Part shown: positions 53,503 through 62,544 of the stretch, piece by piece
Numbering within the stretch: the stretch's first letter is position 1
Layout: the number at the start of each line of letters is the position of its first letter
DNA from: Cupriavidus sp.
Lineage (GTDB): Bacteria > Pseudomonadota > Gammaproteobacteria > Burkholderiales > Burkholderiaceae
Reading direction: 5' to 3'
DNA: 64,000 bases
Assembly (NCBI GenBank): GCA_031180665.1
Contig: JAPSLP010000002.1
Coordinates: 222,694-286,693 of the forward strand
Program-made: the position numbers and the translations under genes
The notes under the pieces: generated by a model
What the model saw: the letters and a program-made list of their open reading frames with translations, nothing else
Told to the model about the DNA's origin: nothing
Database searches by the model: none

Positions 53503-54732
53503 TCAGACCGCGCCGGCCGCGCGCAGCGCCTCGATCTGCGCGGGCGTGCGGCCCAGCCATTCGAGGATCTCGGTGGTGTGCTCGCCCAGCAGCGGCGAGC
53601 GATCGACCTGGACCGGCGATTCCGACAGGTTGATCGGACAGCCCAGTTGCACATAGCGGCCGCGCTGCGGGTGATCGACTTCGACCAGATAGCCGCGCTC
53701 GTACAGCGAGCGGTCCTCGATCAGGTCCTTCATCGACAGGATCGGGCCGCATGGCACGTCGACCTCGTTGAGCGCTTCCATCACCTCGAACTTGGTGCGC
53801 GTGCGCGTCCATTTCTCGATGATCGAGAAGCATTCGGGCAGGCATTTGAGGCGCGCCTCCGGCGTGGCGAACTGCGGATGCGAGATCAGGTCCTCGCGCC
53901 CGCACAGCCGCATCAGCGGTTCCCAGCCCTGCGGTTGCACGATCACGTAGACGTAGTCGTTGGCCCCGCCCGGCGCGCAGCGCAGCGCCGCGCCCGGCTG
54001 CCCGCCGCCGGAGGCATTGCCCGCGCGCGGCACGTAGTCGCCGAATTCCTTGTTCGGGTATTCGCGCAGCGCGCCGGCCGCCAGGCGCTGCTGGTCGCGC
54101 AGCTTGACGCGGCACAGGTTCAGCACCGCGTCCTGCATCGCGACCTCGACGCGCTGGCCCTTGCCGGTCTGCTCGCGCTGCAGCAGCGCAGCCAGGATGC
54201 CGATCACGCAATGCACGCCGGTGCCCGAATCGCCGATCTGCGCGCCGGTCACGGTCGGCGGCCCTTCCTCGAAGCCGGTGGTCGAGGCCGAGCCCCCCAT
54301 GCACTGCGCAACGTTCTCGTAGGCCTTGCAGTCGGCGTACGGGCCGGGGCCGAAGCCCTTGATCGAGGCGTAGATCAGCCGCGGATTGAGCGCGCGCAGC
54401 CGGTCCCAGTCGAAACCGGCGCGATCGAGCACGCCCGGCCCGAAGTTCTCGACCAGCACGTCGCAGCGCTCGACCAGGTCCTCCAGCAGCGCCTTGCCTT
54501 CCGGCGTCTTCATGTTCAGCGTCAGGCTGCGCTTGTTGGAGTTCAGCATCGTGAAATAGAGGCTGTCCGCGTTGGGCACATCGCGCAGCTGGCTGCGCGT
54601 AATGTCGCCCCGGCCGGGCAGCTCCACCTTGATCACGTCCGCCCCCAGCCACGCCATCAGCTGCGTGGCCGACGGCCCCGCCTGCACGTGCGTCATGTCC
54701 AGGATGCGTACTCCTTCCAATGCCTTGCTCAT
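53503..54732 (-). CDS. frc: Formyl-CoA:oxalate CoA-transferase (Frc-like)
   Basis: A 409-residue class III CoA-transferase strongly resembling Oxalobacter Frc: [20 protein letters not shown] with Gln17, [40 protein letters not shown] then [17 protein letters not shown] with the acyl-carrying Asp168, and the Gly-rich active-site loop [10 protein letters not shown]. Frc moves CoA from formyl-CoA to oxalate, releasing formate. The family call is good; oxalate as substrate is supported by the OxlT-like and FDH genes in the same regulon. AGGAG lies 8 nt before the ATG. Confidence 0.85.
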   Translation of the reverse strand: MSKALEGVRILDMTHVQAGPSATQLMAWLGADVIKVELPGRGDITRSQLRDVPNADSLYFTMLNSNKRSLTLNMKTPEGKALLEDLVERCDVLVENFGPGVLDRAGFDWDRLRALNPRLIYASIKGFGPGPYADCKAYENVAQCMGGSASTTGFEEGPPTVTGAQIGDSGTGVHCVIGILAALLQREQTGKGQRVEVAMQDAVLNLCRVKLRDQQRLAAGALREYPNKEFGDYVPRAGNASGGGQPGAALRCAPGGANDYVYVIVQPQGWEPLMRLCGREDLISHPQFATPEARLKCLPECFSIIEKWTRTRTKFEVMEALNEVDVPCGPILSMKDLIEDRSLYERGYLVEVDHPQRGRYVQLGCPINLSESPVQVDRSPLLGEHTTEILEWLGRTPAQIEALRAAGAV

Positions 54733-54913
54733 GGCGTCGTCTCCTCGCCTCTATGGTGTGATCGTGGGTTGGACAGGAGCCGGTCGGCGCGGCCGGTGTG
54801 CGGGTGTGCGCGGGCGTGCAAGGGCGTGCTTCGCCCGCCGGATGCCAGGGTCCTGTACGGGCCCTGGCCATCCGGTGTCGCTCGCCGCGATCGCGCCGCC
54901 GGCCGGCAGCCGG

Positions 54914-56668
54914 CTACTTGTACATGGTCTGGTTCTTGGTGCCCGGGGCGTACTCGCGCGGATCGACCCAGATATTGATCACCGCGGACTTGCCGGTACG
55001 CGCGATCGACTCGCGCCCGCGCTGCAGCGCGCCGGCGATCTGGGCTGGGTCCCGCACCTCCTCGCCGTAGCCGCCCAGCATCTGCGCGAACTGGCTGAAC
55101 GGCACGTCCGACAGCAGGTTGCCGACGTTGCCGCGCGATTCGCCATACTTGGCCAGCTGCCCGTAGCGGATCTGGTTCATCGCCGAGTTGTTGCCGATCA
55201 CCGCCAGATACGGCACGCCGAAGCGGTTGGCGCTCTCCATGTCGAAGGCCGTCATGCCGAAGGAGCCGTCGCCGTAGTAGCACAGCACCTCCTTGCCGGG
55301 ATTGGCCAGGCCCGCCGCGATGGCAAAGCCGGTGCCGACGCCGAGCGAGCCCAGCGCACCCGGGTCCATCCACTGGCCGGGATTGCGCGGCCGTACCGCC
55401 TGCGCGGAAATCGTGACCACGTCGCCGCCATCGCCGATATAGATGGTGTCCTCGCCGAGGAAGGCGTTCAGCTCATGGGCGACGCGATACGGATGAATCG
55501 GCGTGCTGTCCGACAGGAACAGCGGCATCAGCTTCTGCGTGGCCACGCCTTCGGCCTCGGTCAGGTCCGCCATCCACTTGCGGCGCGCCTGGCGCTTGTC
55601 CTGCTTGATGCGGCCGCTGGCGGCCTGCAGCACCGCGCCAAGGATCGCGCCGGGGTCGCCGACCAGACCCAGGTCGATCTCGCGGTTCTTGCCGACGGTG
55701 CGGTAGTCCATGTCGATCTGCACCAGCGTCAGCTCCTTGCTGATGCGCTTGCCGTATCCCATGCGGAAGTCGAACGGCGTGCCGACGATCACCAGCACAT
55801 CGGCGTTGGCAAAGGCCTGCGAACGGGTACGGTCGAAATGATGCGGATCGCCCGGCGGCAGCAGCCCGCGGCTCGCGCCATTGAAATAGCCCGGAATATC
55901 GAGGCCGCGCAGCAGCGCGATCGCTTCCTCATGACCGCGCGCGGTCCACACCTGCTGGCCGAACAGGATGGCGGGCCGCTCTGCGTTGACCAGAATGTCG
56001 GCCAGCTTCTCGATGTCGCGCGGATCGCCGATCGACTTGGTCGAGGCGCGATAGTGGCCCGGGCGCGGTACCACCGCGCGGGCGACGTCGACCTCGCGGT
56101 CCAGCACGTCGCGCGGAATCTCCAGATAGGCCGGCCCGGGCGCGCCGTTGAAGCATTCGCGCGCGGCCATCGAGATCATGTCGGCGACGCGCTCGGTGCT
56201 CGGCACGGTGGCGGCGAACTTGGTGATCGGCGCCATCATGTCGACGTGCGGCAGATCCTGCAGCGAGCCCATCTTGTGCTGCGTCAGCGCGCCCTGCCCG
56301 CCGATATGCAGCACCGGGCTTTCGGAGCGGAAGGCGGTCGCGATGCCGGTGACGGCATTGGTGCAGCCCGGCCCGGCAGTCGTCACCACGCAGCCGAGCT
56401 TGCCGGTCTGGCGGGCATAGCCGTCGGCCGCATGCGCGGCGACCTGTTCGTGACGCACGTCGATGATGCGGATCCCCTCGTCGACGCAGCCATCGTAGAT
56501 GTCGATGATGTGGCCGCCGCACAGCGTGAAGATGGTATCGACCCCTTCGTTCTTCAGCGCCCGCGCGACCAGATGGCCGCCCGACACGATGCCGGCATCC
56601 CGGCTCTTCTGCTTCAGGGTGTCATCGGCCGTCGTCGATTCCGGCCGCAGCGATACGACTGCAGACAT
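54914..56668 (-). CDS. ThDP-dependent enzyme of the acetolactate-synthase/HACL2 branch; oxalyl-CoA decarboxylase or 2-hydroxyacyl-CoA lyase candidate
   Basis: A 584-residue ThDP enzyme: catalytic Glu74 in DVRHEQVAAHAADGYAR, ThDP/Mg motif GDGSFGM (466-468) with NN 26 residues on. The N-terminal domain (FTLCGGHIIDIYDGCVDEGI) matches ALS/ILVBL(HACL2)-type proteins, not the GVVGIPVT-type start of canonical oxalyl-CoA decarboxylase, and the usual Tyr-Glu pair after the GG loop is replaced (GSLQDLPHVDM). Gene order with frc, acyl-CoA ligase, OxlT and FDH predicts formyl-CoA production from oxalyl-CoA or a 2-hydroxyacyl-CoA. Promoter has element C. Start 56668 has AGGAG 9 nt upstream. Confidence 0.75.
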   Translation of the reverse strand: MSAVVSLRPESTTADDTLKQKSRDAGIVSGGHLVARALKNEGVDTIFTLCGGHIIDIYDGCVDEGIRIIDVRHEQVAAHAADGYARQTGKLGCVVTTAGPGCTNAVTGIATAFRSESPVLHIGGQGALTQHKMGSLQDLPHVDMMAPITKFAATVPSTERVADMISMAARECFNGAPGPAYLEIPRDVLDREVDVARAVVPRPGHYRASTKSIGDPRDIEKLADILVNAERPAILFGQQVWTARGHEEAIALLRGLDIPGYFNGASRGLLPPGDPHHFDRTRSQAFANADVLVIVGTPFDFRMGYGKRISKELTLVQIDMDYRTVGKNREIDLGLVGDPGAILGAVLQAASGRIKQDKRQARRKWMADLTEAEGVATQKLMPLFLSDSTPIHPYRVAHELNAFLGEDTIYIGDGGDVVTISAQAVRPRNPGQWMDPGALGSLGVGTGFAIAAGLANPGKEVLCYYGDGSFGMTAFDMESANRFGVPYLAVIGNNSAMNQIRYGQLAKYGESRGNVGNLLSDVPFSQFAQMLGGYGEEVRDPAQIAGALQRGRESIARTGKSAVINIWVDPREYAPGTKNQTMYK

Positions 56669-56790
56669 GTGTTGGTCTCCTCGTTGGACTGCGGGCGGCC
56701 CTGTTGTGTGGGCACGCACCGCTTCACCTTCTTCTTCGGCAGGGCTGCCGGCTTGCGACGCGAATCGATCGTTTCGGGCGATCTTGATGA

Positions 56791-56822
56791 CATACCGTAT
56801 GTGATATATCAAAGGTCGGCAA
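56791..56822 (-). promoter_or_regulatory. Regulon element C: promoter/operator of the ThDP-enzyme/frc/ligase operon
   Basis: On the minus strand: TTGCCG (56817-56822), 17 bp, TACGGT (56794-56799); the spacer contains TGATATATCACATACGGTAT, with a perfect TGATATATCA palindrome and ATACGGTAT beyond it. Confidence 0.75.
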
Positions 56823-56989
56823 GGACAAAATGTGGGAAAGGCGCCGACTTTCGACGACGCATCGCAGCAAAACAGCCATTTTCATGCCGATAAATTCGGC
56901 CAACTTCTATAAAGACGGTCGCTTAGTGGCGATCGGCATCAATCGCGGCCGACCCTTGACCGGGGTCCCGCAAGTGCCGATATTTCGCC

Positions 56990-57021
56990 TTGTTGTGCGT
57001 TGATATACTACATACCATATT
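56990..57021 (+). promoter_or_regulatory. Regulon element D: promoter/operator of the sucC-like/sucD-like operon
   Basis: On the plus strand: TTGTTG (56990-56995), 17 bp, TACCAT (57013-57018); the spacer contains TGATATACTACATACCATAT. TTGTGC/CATATT is an alternative hexamer pair. Same geometry as A, B and C. Confidence 0.75.
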
Positions 57022-57096
57022 CACACAGGCGCCCGGCGCAATGCCGCCCCATCCTGTCAGCCACCACAACGACGTATCCAAACCAGTGAGGAGACA

Positions 57097-58341
57097 GTGA
57101 ACATTCACGAATATCAGGCCAAGGAGCTGCTGCGGCGCTACGACGTCGCCGTGCCGCGGGGCGCGGTTGCGTTCACGCCGGACGAGGCAGCCAACGCGGC
57201 GCGCACGCTGGGGGGCCCGCTCTGGGTCGTCAAATCGCAGATCCATGCCGGCGGCCGCGGCGCCGGACGCTTCCAGAACGATCCCGGCGGCAAGGGCGGC
57301 GTGCGCGTGGCGCGCTCGCTCGAGGCGGTGCGCGAGGAAGCCGGCAAGATGCTCGGCGCGGTGCTGGTCACCAGGCAGACCGGCGCGGCCGGGCGCGAGG
57401 TGCGGCGCCTCTATGTCGAGGAAGGCTGCGACATCGCGCGCGAACTCTATTTCGGCATGCTGATCGACCGCGCCACCTCGCGCATCACGCTGATGGCATC
57501 GACCGAAGGCGGCATGGACATCGAGGAGGTGGCCGCACACACGCCGGAGAAGATCCTGAAGCTGGCGATCGACCCGGCCACCGGCATCCAGCCCTTCCAC
57601 GCGCGGCGCCTGGCTTTCGGGCTCGGCCTGCGCGGCAAGCAGGTCGGCGAGGCCACGCGGCTGTTCCTGGCGGCCTATCGCGCCTTCACCGAACTGGACG
57701 CCTCGATCGTCGAGATCAATCCGCTGGTCGTCACGCACAGCGGCCACGTGATGGCGCTCGACGCGAAGTTCAACTTCGACGATAACGCGCTGTTCCGCCA
57801 TCCCGATATCGAGGCGATGCGCGACGAGGCGGAGGAAGACCCGGCCGAGACCGAGGCCGCGCGCCATGCGCTGAACTACGTCAAGCTCGACGGCAATATC
57901 GGCTGCATGGTCAATGGCGCCGGCCTGGCGATGGCCACGATGGACATCATCCAGCTGCATGGCGGCAAGCCGGCCAACTTCCTCGATGTCGGCGGCGGCG
58001 CGACGCGCGAGCGCGTGGCGACGGCGTTCCGCCTGATCCTGGCCGACCGCAATGTCGAAGGCATCCTCGTCAATATCTTCGGCGGCATCATGCGCTGCGA
58101 CGTGATCGCCGAGGGCGTGGTCGCGGCCGCGCGCGAGGTCGACCTGACCGTGCCGCTGGTGGTGCGGCTCGAAGGCACCAACGTCGAACTGGGCAAGACC
58201 ATCCTGCGCGATTCGGGATTGCCGATCGTCTCGGCGGACGATCTGGCCGATGCGGCCAGCAAGGTTGTCGCCGCGGTACAGAGCAACGCACGGGGCAACG
58301 CACGAAGCAACGCAGCGGACAACAAGCGGGGAGGACATTGA
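57097..58341 (+). CDS. SucC-like acyl-CoA ligase beta subunit (malate/succinate-CoA ligase type)
   Basis: A 414-residue ATP-grasp subunit: [20 protein letters not shown] start, [14 protein letters not shown] (nucleotide Lys), [20 protein letters not shown] and [17 protein letters not shown]. Together with the next gene it forms an NDP-forming dicarboxylate-CoA ligase. It could be succinyl-CoA synthetase or malate-CoA ligase (MtkA-like). Its placement in the oxalate-type regulon, under element D, argues against the housekeeping TCA role. GTG start; GAGGAG is only 3-5 nt upstream. The last 25 residues are Asn/Ala/Arg-rich. Confidence 0.85.
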   Translation: MNIHEYQAKELLRRYDVAVPRGAVAFTPDEAANAARTLGGPLWVVKSQIHAGGRGAGRFQNDPGGKGGVRVARSLEAVREEAGKMLGAVLVTRQTGAAGREVRRLYVEEGCDIARELYFGMLIDRATSRITLMASTEGGMDIEEVAAHTPEKILKLAIDPATGIQPFHARRLAFGLGLRGKQVGEATRLFLAAYRAFTELDASIVEINPLVVTHSGHVMALDAKFNFDDNALFRHPDIEAMRDEAEEDPAETEAARHALNYVKLDGNIGCMVNGAGLAMATMDIIQLHGGKPANFLDVGGGATRERVATAFRLILADRNVEGILVNIFGGIMRCDVIAEGVVAAAREVDLTVPLVVRLEGTNVELGKTILRDSGLPIVSADDLADAASKVVAAVQSNARGNARSNAADNKRGGH

Positions 58342-58342
58342 C

Positions 58343-59218
58343 ATGGCCGTGCTGATCGACAACAACACGCGCGTGCTGTGCCAGGGCCTGACCGGCGCGC
58401 AGGGCAGCTTCCATACCGAGCAGGCGCTGGCCTATGGCACGAAGATGGTCGGCGGCGTGACGCCCGGCAAGGGCGGCGAATCGCATCTCGGCCTGCCGGT
58501 ATTCGATACCGTGGCCGAGGCGGCCGAGCGCACCGGCGCGCAGGCCTCCGTGATCTACGTGCCGCCGCCCTTCGCGGCCGACGCAATCCTTGAAGCCGTC
58601 GACGCGGGCCTCGAGCTGGTCGTCTGCATTACCGAGGGTATTCCGGTGCTCGACATGGTGCGCGTCAAGCGCGCGCTGGCCGGCTCGCACACGCGGCTGG
58701 TCGGGCCGAACTGCCCGGGCGTGATCACGCCCGGACAATGCAAGATCGGCATCATGCCGGGCCATATCCATCGGCCGGGCAGGATCGGCGTGGTGTCGCG
58801 TTCGGGCACGCTGACCTATGAAGCGGTGGCCCAGACCAGCGCGGCCGGGCTGGGTCAATCGACCTGCATCGGCATCGGCGGCGATCCCGTCAACGGCACC
58901 AACTTCATCGATTGCCTGCGGCTGTTCCTCGCGGACGACGACACCGAGGGCATCATCCTGATCGGCGAGATCGGCGGCTCGGCGGAGGAGGAAGCCGCGC
59001 AGTTCCTGCGCGAGTCCGGCAGCGACAAGCCAGTGGTCGGCTTCATCGCCGGCACCACCGCGCCGCCGGGCCGGCGCATGGGCCATGCCGGCGCCATCAT
59101 CTCGGGCGGCAGCGGTACCGCGGAGGCGAAGATCGAGGCGATGCGCGCGGCCGGCATCCATGTCGCGCGCTCGCCGGCGGAGCTGGGGCAGACGATGGCG
59201 AAAGCCCTGAACGCGTAG
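58343..59218 (+). CDS. SucD-like acyl-CoA ligase alpha subunit (malate/succinate-CoA ligase type)
   Basis: A 291-residue alpha subunit: [20 protein letters not shown] then [13 protein letters not shown] (CoA-binding domain), [20 protein letters not shown], and the active phospho-His region [20 protein letters not shown]. One base separates it from the beta-subunit stop; ribosome-binding GGGGAGG lies before its ATG. It completes the NDP-forming ligase, whose acid substrate is not known. Confidence 0.86.
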   Translation: MAVLIDNNTRVLCQGLTGAQGSFHTEQALAYGTKMVGGVTPGKGGESHLGLPVFDTVAEAAERTGAQASVIYVPPPFAADAILEAVDAGLELVVCITEGIPVLDMVRVKRALAGSHTRLVGPNCPGVITPGQCKIGIMPGHIHRPGRIGVVSRSGTLTYEAVAQTSAAGLGQSTCIGIGGDPVNGTNFIDCLRLFLADDDTEGIILIGEIGGSAEEEAAQFLRESGSDKPVVGFIAGTTAPPGRRMGHAGAIISGGSGTAEAKIEAMRAAGIHVARSPAELGQTMAKALNA

Positions 59219-59676
59219 CACAAGCCGTCTCGCCACAACGAGCCGCCGCCGTTGCCGTGCACCGGTGACGGCTCGCCGGATTCTCCCTTCGCTGCCCTTC
59301 CTTCCCATATCGGCAAGCGCCGGTGTCCGGACCGGTGCAACCCGGCATCCCGGCCGGCGCCATTCCCCTCGGCAATTCGTCCATCGCCAAATCGGCGCGG
59401 ATGGCGTTATCGGTACGGCTGTCATCCCGGCGAAATGCGAATCGCGTATGGCCCCCATACAAATCGGTGACATGCCCAGGAAAATTTTCAAGTCTGCTAT
59501 AGAAAATTCCGACTTCCGATGCAAAGGTGGCGTGCCTTATGATCAGCGCACAGTCACGGCCAGCATTGAAAAATCGCATAAAAAAATGCTGTGATCTGTA
59601 TTTCCGATATATCTATATCGCCCGCCATTTATTAACGCGCGGGATATACCGTCACGCTCACACAAAAGGAATCGAC
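59219..59676. other. AT-rich leader before the O-methyltransferase/P450 cluster
   Basis: These 458 bp hold no supported gene. The last 150 bp are markedly AT-rich. They include CAGCATT..AATGCTG (7-bp inverted repeat around an A-run, about 59562-59591) and a perfect palindrome CGATATATCTATATCG (59605-59620), followed by TTTATTAACG. These look like a regulated promoter, but I cannot assign hexamers. The convergent end of the sucD-like gene lacks an obvious terminator. Confidence 0.5.
59605..59620. promoter_or_regulatory. 16-bp palindrome upstream of the O-methyltransferase gene
   Basis: CGATATA-TC-TATATCG, a perfect 7-bp inverted repeat about 57 bp before the ATG. It shares the GATATATC core with the oxalate-type regulon element but lacks the CACATAC half, so it is not counted as a member. 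Confidence 0.5.
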
Positions 59677-60726
59677 ATGGACATGCTCGCCGTGCAACGC
59701 GACCTCGCCATCCAGACCGGAGACAAATCGGGCCTCTATGTGCTCGATATGGCGATGGGGTACTCCGTTCAGGCCGCGCTGCGCGTTGCCGCGATGCTGG
59801 GCCTCGCCGACCATCTTCGCGATGGCCCGAAGACCGCCGCGGAGCTGGGCGCGGCAACCGAATCGGAGCCGCGCCGGCTGACGCAGGTACTGCGCCTGCT
59901 GTGCACCAGGGAGGTGTTTCGCGAGGATGAGCAGGGCCGCTACCACCTGACTCCGGCCGCCGAGAACCTGCGCAGCGACCATCCCCGCTCGTTGCGCGAC
60001 GCGGTGATGATGATCACCCATCCGGCACTGTGGAACTCCGCCAGCCAGCTGATCGAGACCGTCAAGGGCCGCTCCGCCTTCAAGAAGTCGTCCGGCATGT
60101 ATTTCTGGGAATACTGGGCCAAGGCCGAGCAGGACCAGGAACACTTCGATGTCGGCATGCGCTCGATGTCGCTGCCGGAGAACGAATTCCTGCTCGCGGC
60201 CTGTGAATTCCCCGAACATGCGACCGTGGTCGACATCGCCGGCGGCCAGGGCGGCATGCTGCTGCGCGTGCTGCAGCTCAATCCGACCGTGCGCGGCATC
60301 CTGTTCGACCAGCAGCACGTGCTGCCCAAGCATCGCCTCGGCGAGCTTGGCGACGACAGCCGCTGGCAACTGGCGGCCGGGGACTTCTTCAAGGAAGGCG
60401 ATATCCCGTCCGGCGCGGACATCTATACGGCCAAGTACATCACGCACGATTGGGCCGATGCCGACGCCATCCGCATCCTGCGCAACGTGCGCAAGGCCAT
60501 GACCAAACCCGGCAGCAAGCTGCTGGTGATGGACGCCGTGATCGAGCCGGGCAGCAACAAGCCCGATACCGGCAGGGTGATGGACGTGGTCTGTGCGGCC
60601 ATCTACGCCAGCATGGAGCGCACCGAGGACGAACACCGCCATATCCTCGAACAGGCCGGATTCCGCCTGAACCGCATTATCGACACCGGCATGTATATCA
60701 AGGTGGTGGAAGCGATTCCGGTCTGA
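59677..60726 (+). CDS. SAM-dependent O-methyltransferase (plant-type/hydroxyneurosporene-like)
   Basis: A 349-residue family-2 O-methyltransferase: an N-terminal dimerisation/winged-helix domain (YSVQAALRVAAMLGLADHLR, RRLTQVLRLLCTREVF) then the SAM motif VVDIAGGQGGMLLRVLQLN, and YTAKYITHDWADADAIRILR with the likely catalytic His. These enzymes methylate phenolic or polyketide hydroxyls. AAAAGGA lies 6 nt before ATG 59677. It starts a set with an FAD/NAD(P) protein, P450 and ferredoxin that continues off the right edge. Confidence 0.86.
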   Translation: MDMLAVQRDLAIQTGDKSGLYVLDMAMGYSVQAALRVAAMLGLADHLRDGPKTAAELGAATESEPRRLTQVLRLLCTREVFREDEQGRYHLTPAAENLRSDHPRSLRDAVMMITHPALWNSASQLIETVKGRSAFKKSSGMYFWEYWAKAEQDQEHFDVGMRSMSLPENEFLLAACEFPEHATVVDIAGGQGGMLLRVLQLNPTVRGILFDQQHVLPKHRLGELGDDSRWQLAAGDFFKEGDIPSGADIYTAKYITHDWADADAIRILRNVRKAMTKPGSKLLVMDAVIEPGSNKPDTGRVMDVVCAAIYASMERTEDEHRHILEQAGFRLNRIIDTGMYIKVVEAIPV

Positions 60727-60740
60727 TTCCAGCTGGCAGC

Positions 60741-60763
60741 GGCGCAGGCGAATTGCCTGCGCC
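60741..60763 (+). terminator. Hairpin after the O-methyltransferase gene (terminator-like, no T-run)
   Basis: Perfect 9-bp stem GGCGCAGGC / GCCTGCGCC with loop GAATT, 14 bp after the stop codon. There is no following T-tract, so it may stabilise or attenuate the message rather than end it. Confidence 0.5.
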
Positions 60764-60838
60764 GATCCAGGGCGACGCCAATCGGATTTCGGTCGCGCAA
60801 TATGCGACCGGGGGATTCCATTGTCCTCGATAATCGGA

Positions 60839-60872
60839 TCGATTGAATATCCGATAATTTAAATTCAATCGA
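60839..60872. promoter_or_regulatory. 10-bp inverted repeat before the FAD/NAD(P)-binding gene
   Basis: TCGATTGAAT (60839-60848) and ATTCAATCGA (60863-60872), separated by 14 AT-rich bases, 59 bp before the next ATG. It could be an operator or a second promoter of the cluster. Confidence 0.5.
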
Positions 60873-60930
60873 CAACAATAAAAACAATGGCATCGCAGCG
60901 AGAATTATTCCATTTCCATTCGAGCCGATA

Positions 60931-62502
60931 ATGAATAGTCTTGCGCAAAGGCGTATGGCGATCGTGGGTGGCGGGGCAGCCGGGGTCGCCATGTTCATCG
61001 CCGCGGTTCAGCGGGGAACCGCGGACCGCATCTTCGTCGTCGAACCCGGCGTCATCGGGCCGGGCGCCGCGTTCTCTCCCCCAGATCACGATCTGATCTG
61101 CAACACCTCGGTCGACATCATGTCGATCGTGCCTGGCAAACCGCTGGACTTTCTCGATTACCTGACGGCCAACGGCCCCGCGGCGACCGCGGAGAGCTTC
61201 GTGCCGCGCCGGATCTACGGCGACTATCTGGCCGATCGCTTTCATCGGTATGCGAGGCTGGCGCGGGCGCGGGGCATCGAGGTCACCCATCTGCCGTATC
61301 GCTTCCGCGCGCTGAAGCGGCTCGGCCATCGGCGGTATGCCCTCGAACTCGAGGGCGTCGTCACCGCGGCGGCGGTGGTCGTTTCGGATGTGGTCTTCTG
61401 CATCGGCGGCGGCTCGCCGCGCCTGCCCGAGGCATTTGCCCCGCATCGCGGACACCCGCATCTGGTCCATTGCCCATACGACGAGACGCAGATGCGGACC
61501 AAGGTCCCGCCGCGGTCGCAAGTGCTGGTGATCGGCAGCAAGCTGTCGGCGATCGATGCCACGCTGCTGCTATGCCGTGCCGGCCATCGCGTGACCATGC
61601 TGTCGCCGTCGGGTCGGCTTCCTGCCGTGCGCGCCCGCTTCATGTGGGGCAACGAAGTCCCGATCGATGCGGACGGCCTGTTGCAGGCGATGACCCGCTG
61701 GGACGGACCCGCCGACGCGCCCTTGCCCGGCGCGCTCGGGTTCGGCTATCGAAAGTACTTTGCGCGGGCGGTCCGCGCCTGCACCGGCCGATCCTGGCGC
61801 GCGCAGTTTTCGCCGGCTGAGCCGGTCGACCAACGGCTGCGCGAAGACATCGCGATTGCCGAGCACGGCGGCACGGCCTGGCAAGACTGGGTCGTCAAGT
61901 TCGTCAACACGGCCAATTCGCTCTATCTCGACCACGGAGAGCGACGCATCGGCGGATTCCATCCCGCGTTCGCTTCGCTTCTGTTCGAATACCTGACCGC
62001 GGCGGCACTGCCCAATGCCAGGAAGATCCTGCGCTATCTGGAAAGTGGGCAGCTGACCGTCGAACGAGGCCAACCGCGCGATGTGGCGGTGGAACCGGGC
62101 GGCCTGGGATCCTGGCGCATCGATTGGGGCGGCGGCGAACGGCGCTTCGATGCGGTGGTCAATGCAGCCGGATTTCACGCGCCCTGCCTGGCGCTGAACG
62201 CCGATGGCGAGATCGAGGTCCAGTCCGACGGACGACGCGCCGTCGCGCCGATCCGGGCCGCGACCGACCTGTCCGCCCGGATTCCTCAATGGGCCGACAC
62301 GGAGAACATCTGGCTCACTGGCGCGTCCCTGCAGGGGCGGCTGCTGACCGCCAGCGCCATCTTCATCATCACCAGCCTGGCCGACCGGATCGCTGCCGCG
62401 ATGCTGCGCCCGCCCTTCCACAGCAACGTCGACATCGAGCCGCGCGCTGCCGGTCTCGTGCTGGCCCCTGCGGCCGCCACCGCGATGGCAACACGCTTCT
62501 AG
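60931..62502 (+). CDS. FAD/NAD(P)-binding protein, uncharacterised (NAD_binding_9-like)
   Basis: A 523-residue protein with an N-terminal Rossmann motif MAIVGGGAAGVAMFIAAVQR, then LICNTSVDIMSIVPGKPLDF, an internal second nucleotide motif VLVIGSKLSAIDATLLLCRAG and WLTGASLQGRLLTASAIFII near the end. This is the layout of the FAD-NAD(P)-binding family, members of which act as monooxygenases or oxidoreductases in natural-product and amino-acid tailoring. No substrate is assigned. It is followed after 42 bp by the P450 gene. Confidence 0.78.
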   Translation: MNSLAQRRMAIVGGGAAGVAMFIAAVQRGTADRIFVVEPGVIGPGAAFSPPDHDLICNTSVDIMSIVPGKPLDFLDYLTANGPAATAESFVPRRIYGDYLADRFHRYARLARARGIEVTHLPYRFRALKRLGHRRYALELEGVVTAAAVVVSDVVFCIGGGSPRLPEAFAPHRGHPHLVHCPYDETQMRTKVPPRSQVLVIGSKLSAIDATLLLCRAGHRVTMLSPSGRLPAVRARFMWGNEVPIDADGLLQAMTRWDGPADAPLPGALGFGYRKYFARAVRACTGRSWRAQFSPAEPVDQRLREDIAIAEHGGTAWQDWVVKFVNTANSLYLDHGERRIGGFHPAFASLLFEYLTAAALPNARKILRYLESGQLTVERGQPRDVAVEPGGLGSWRIDWGGGERRFDAVVNAAGFHAPCLALNADGEIEVQSDGRRAVAPIRAATDLSARIPQWADTENIWLTGASLQGRLLTASAIFIITSLADRIAAAMLRPPFHSNVDIEPRAAGLVLAPAAATAMATRF

Positions 62503-62544
62503 CGCGCACTTCGACACGCCTCCCCCAATTTGCGAGCCACCACC

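Larger units (their letters stand above)
56669..57096. other. Divergent control region with elements C and D
   Basis: In 428 bp between the ThDP-enzyme gene and the sucC-like gene, element C (56791-56822) faces left and element D (56990-57021) faces right, about 200 bp apart. Leaders are about 120 bp and 70 bp. No coding sequence seen. Confidence 0.65.

Noticed and set aside
54914..56668. Plain annotation as oxalyl-CoA decarboxylase or acetolactate synthase
   Set aside because: Context argues against a housekeeping acetolactate synthase, and sequence features argue against canonical Oxc; reported as an open question.
59605..59620. Fifth member of the oxalate-type regulon
   Set aside because: Only the GATATATC core is shared; the CACATAC part and the hexamer spacing are missing.
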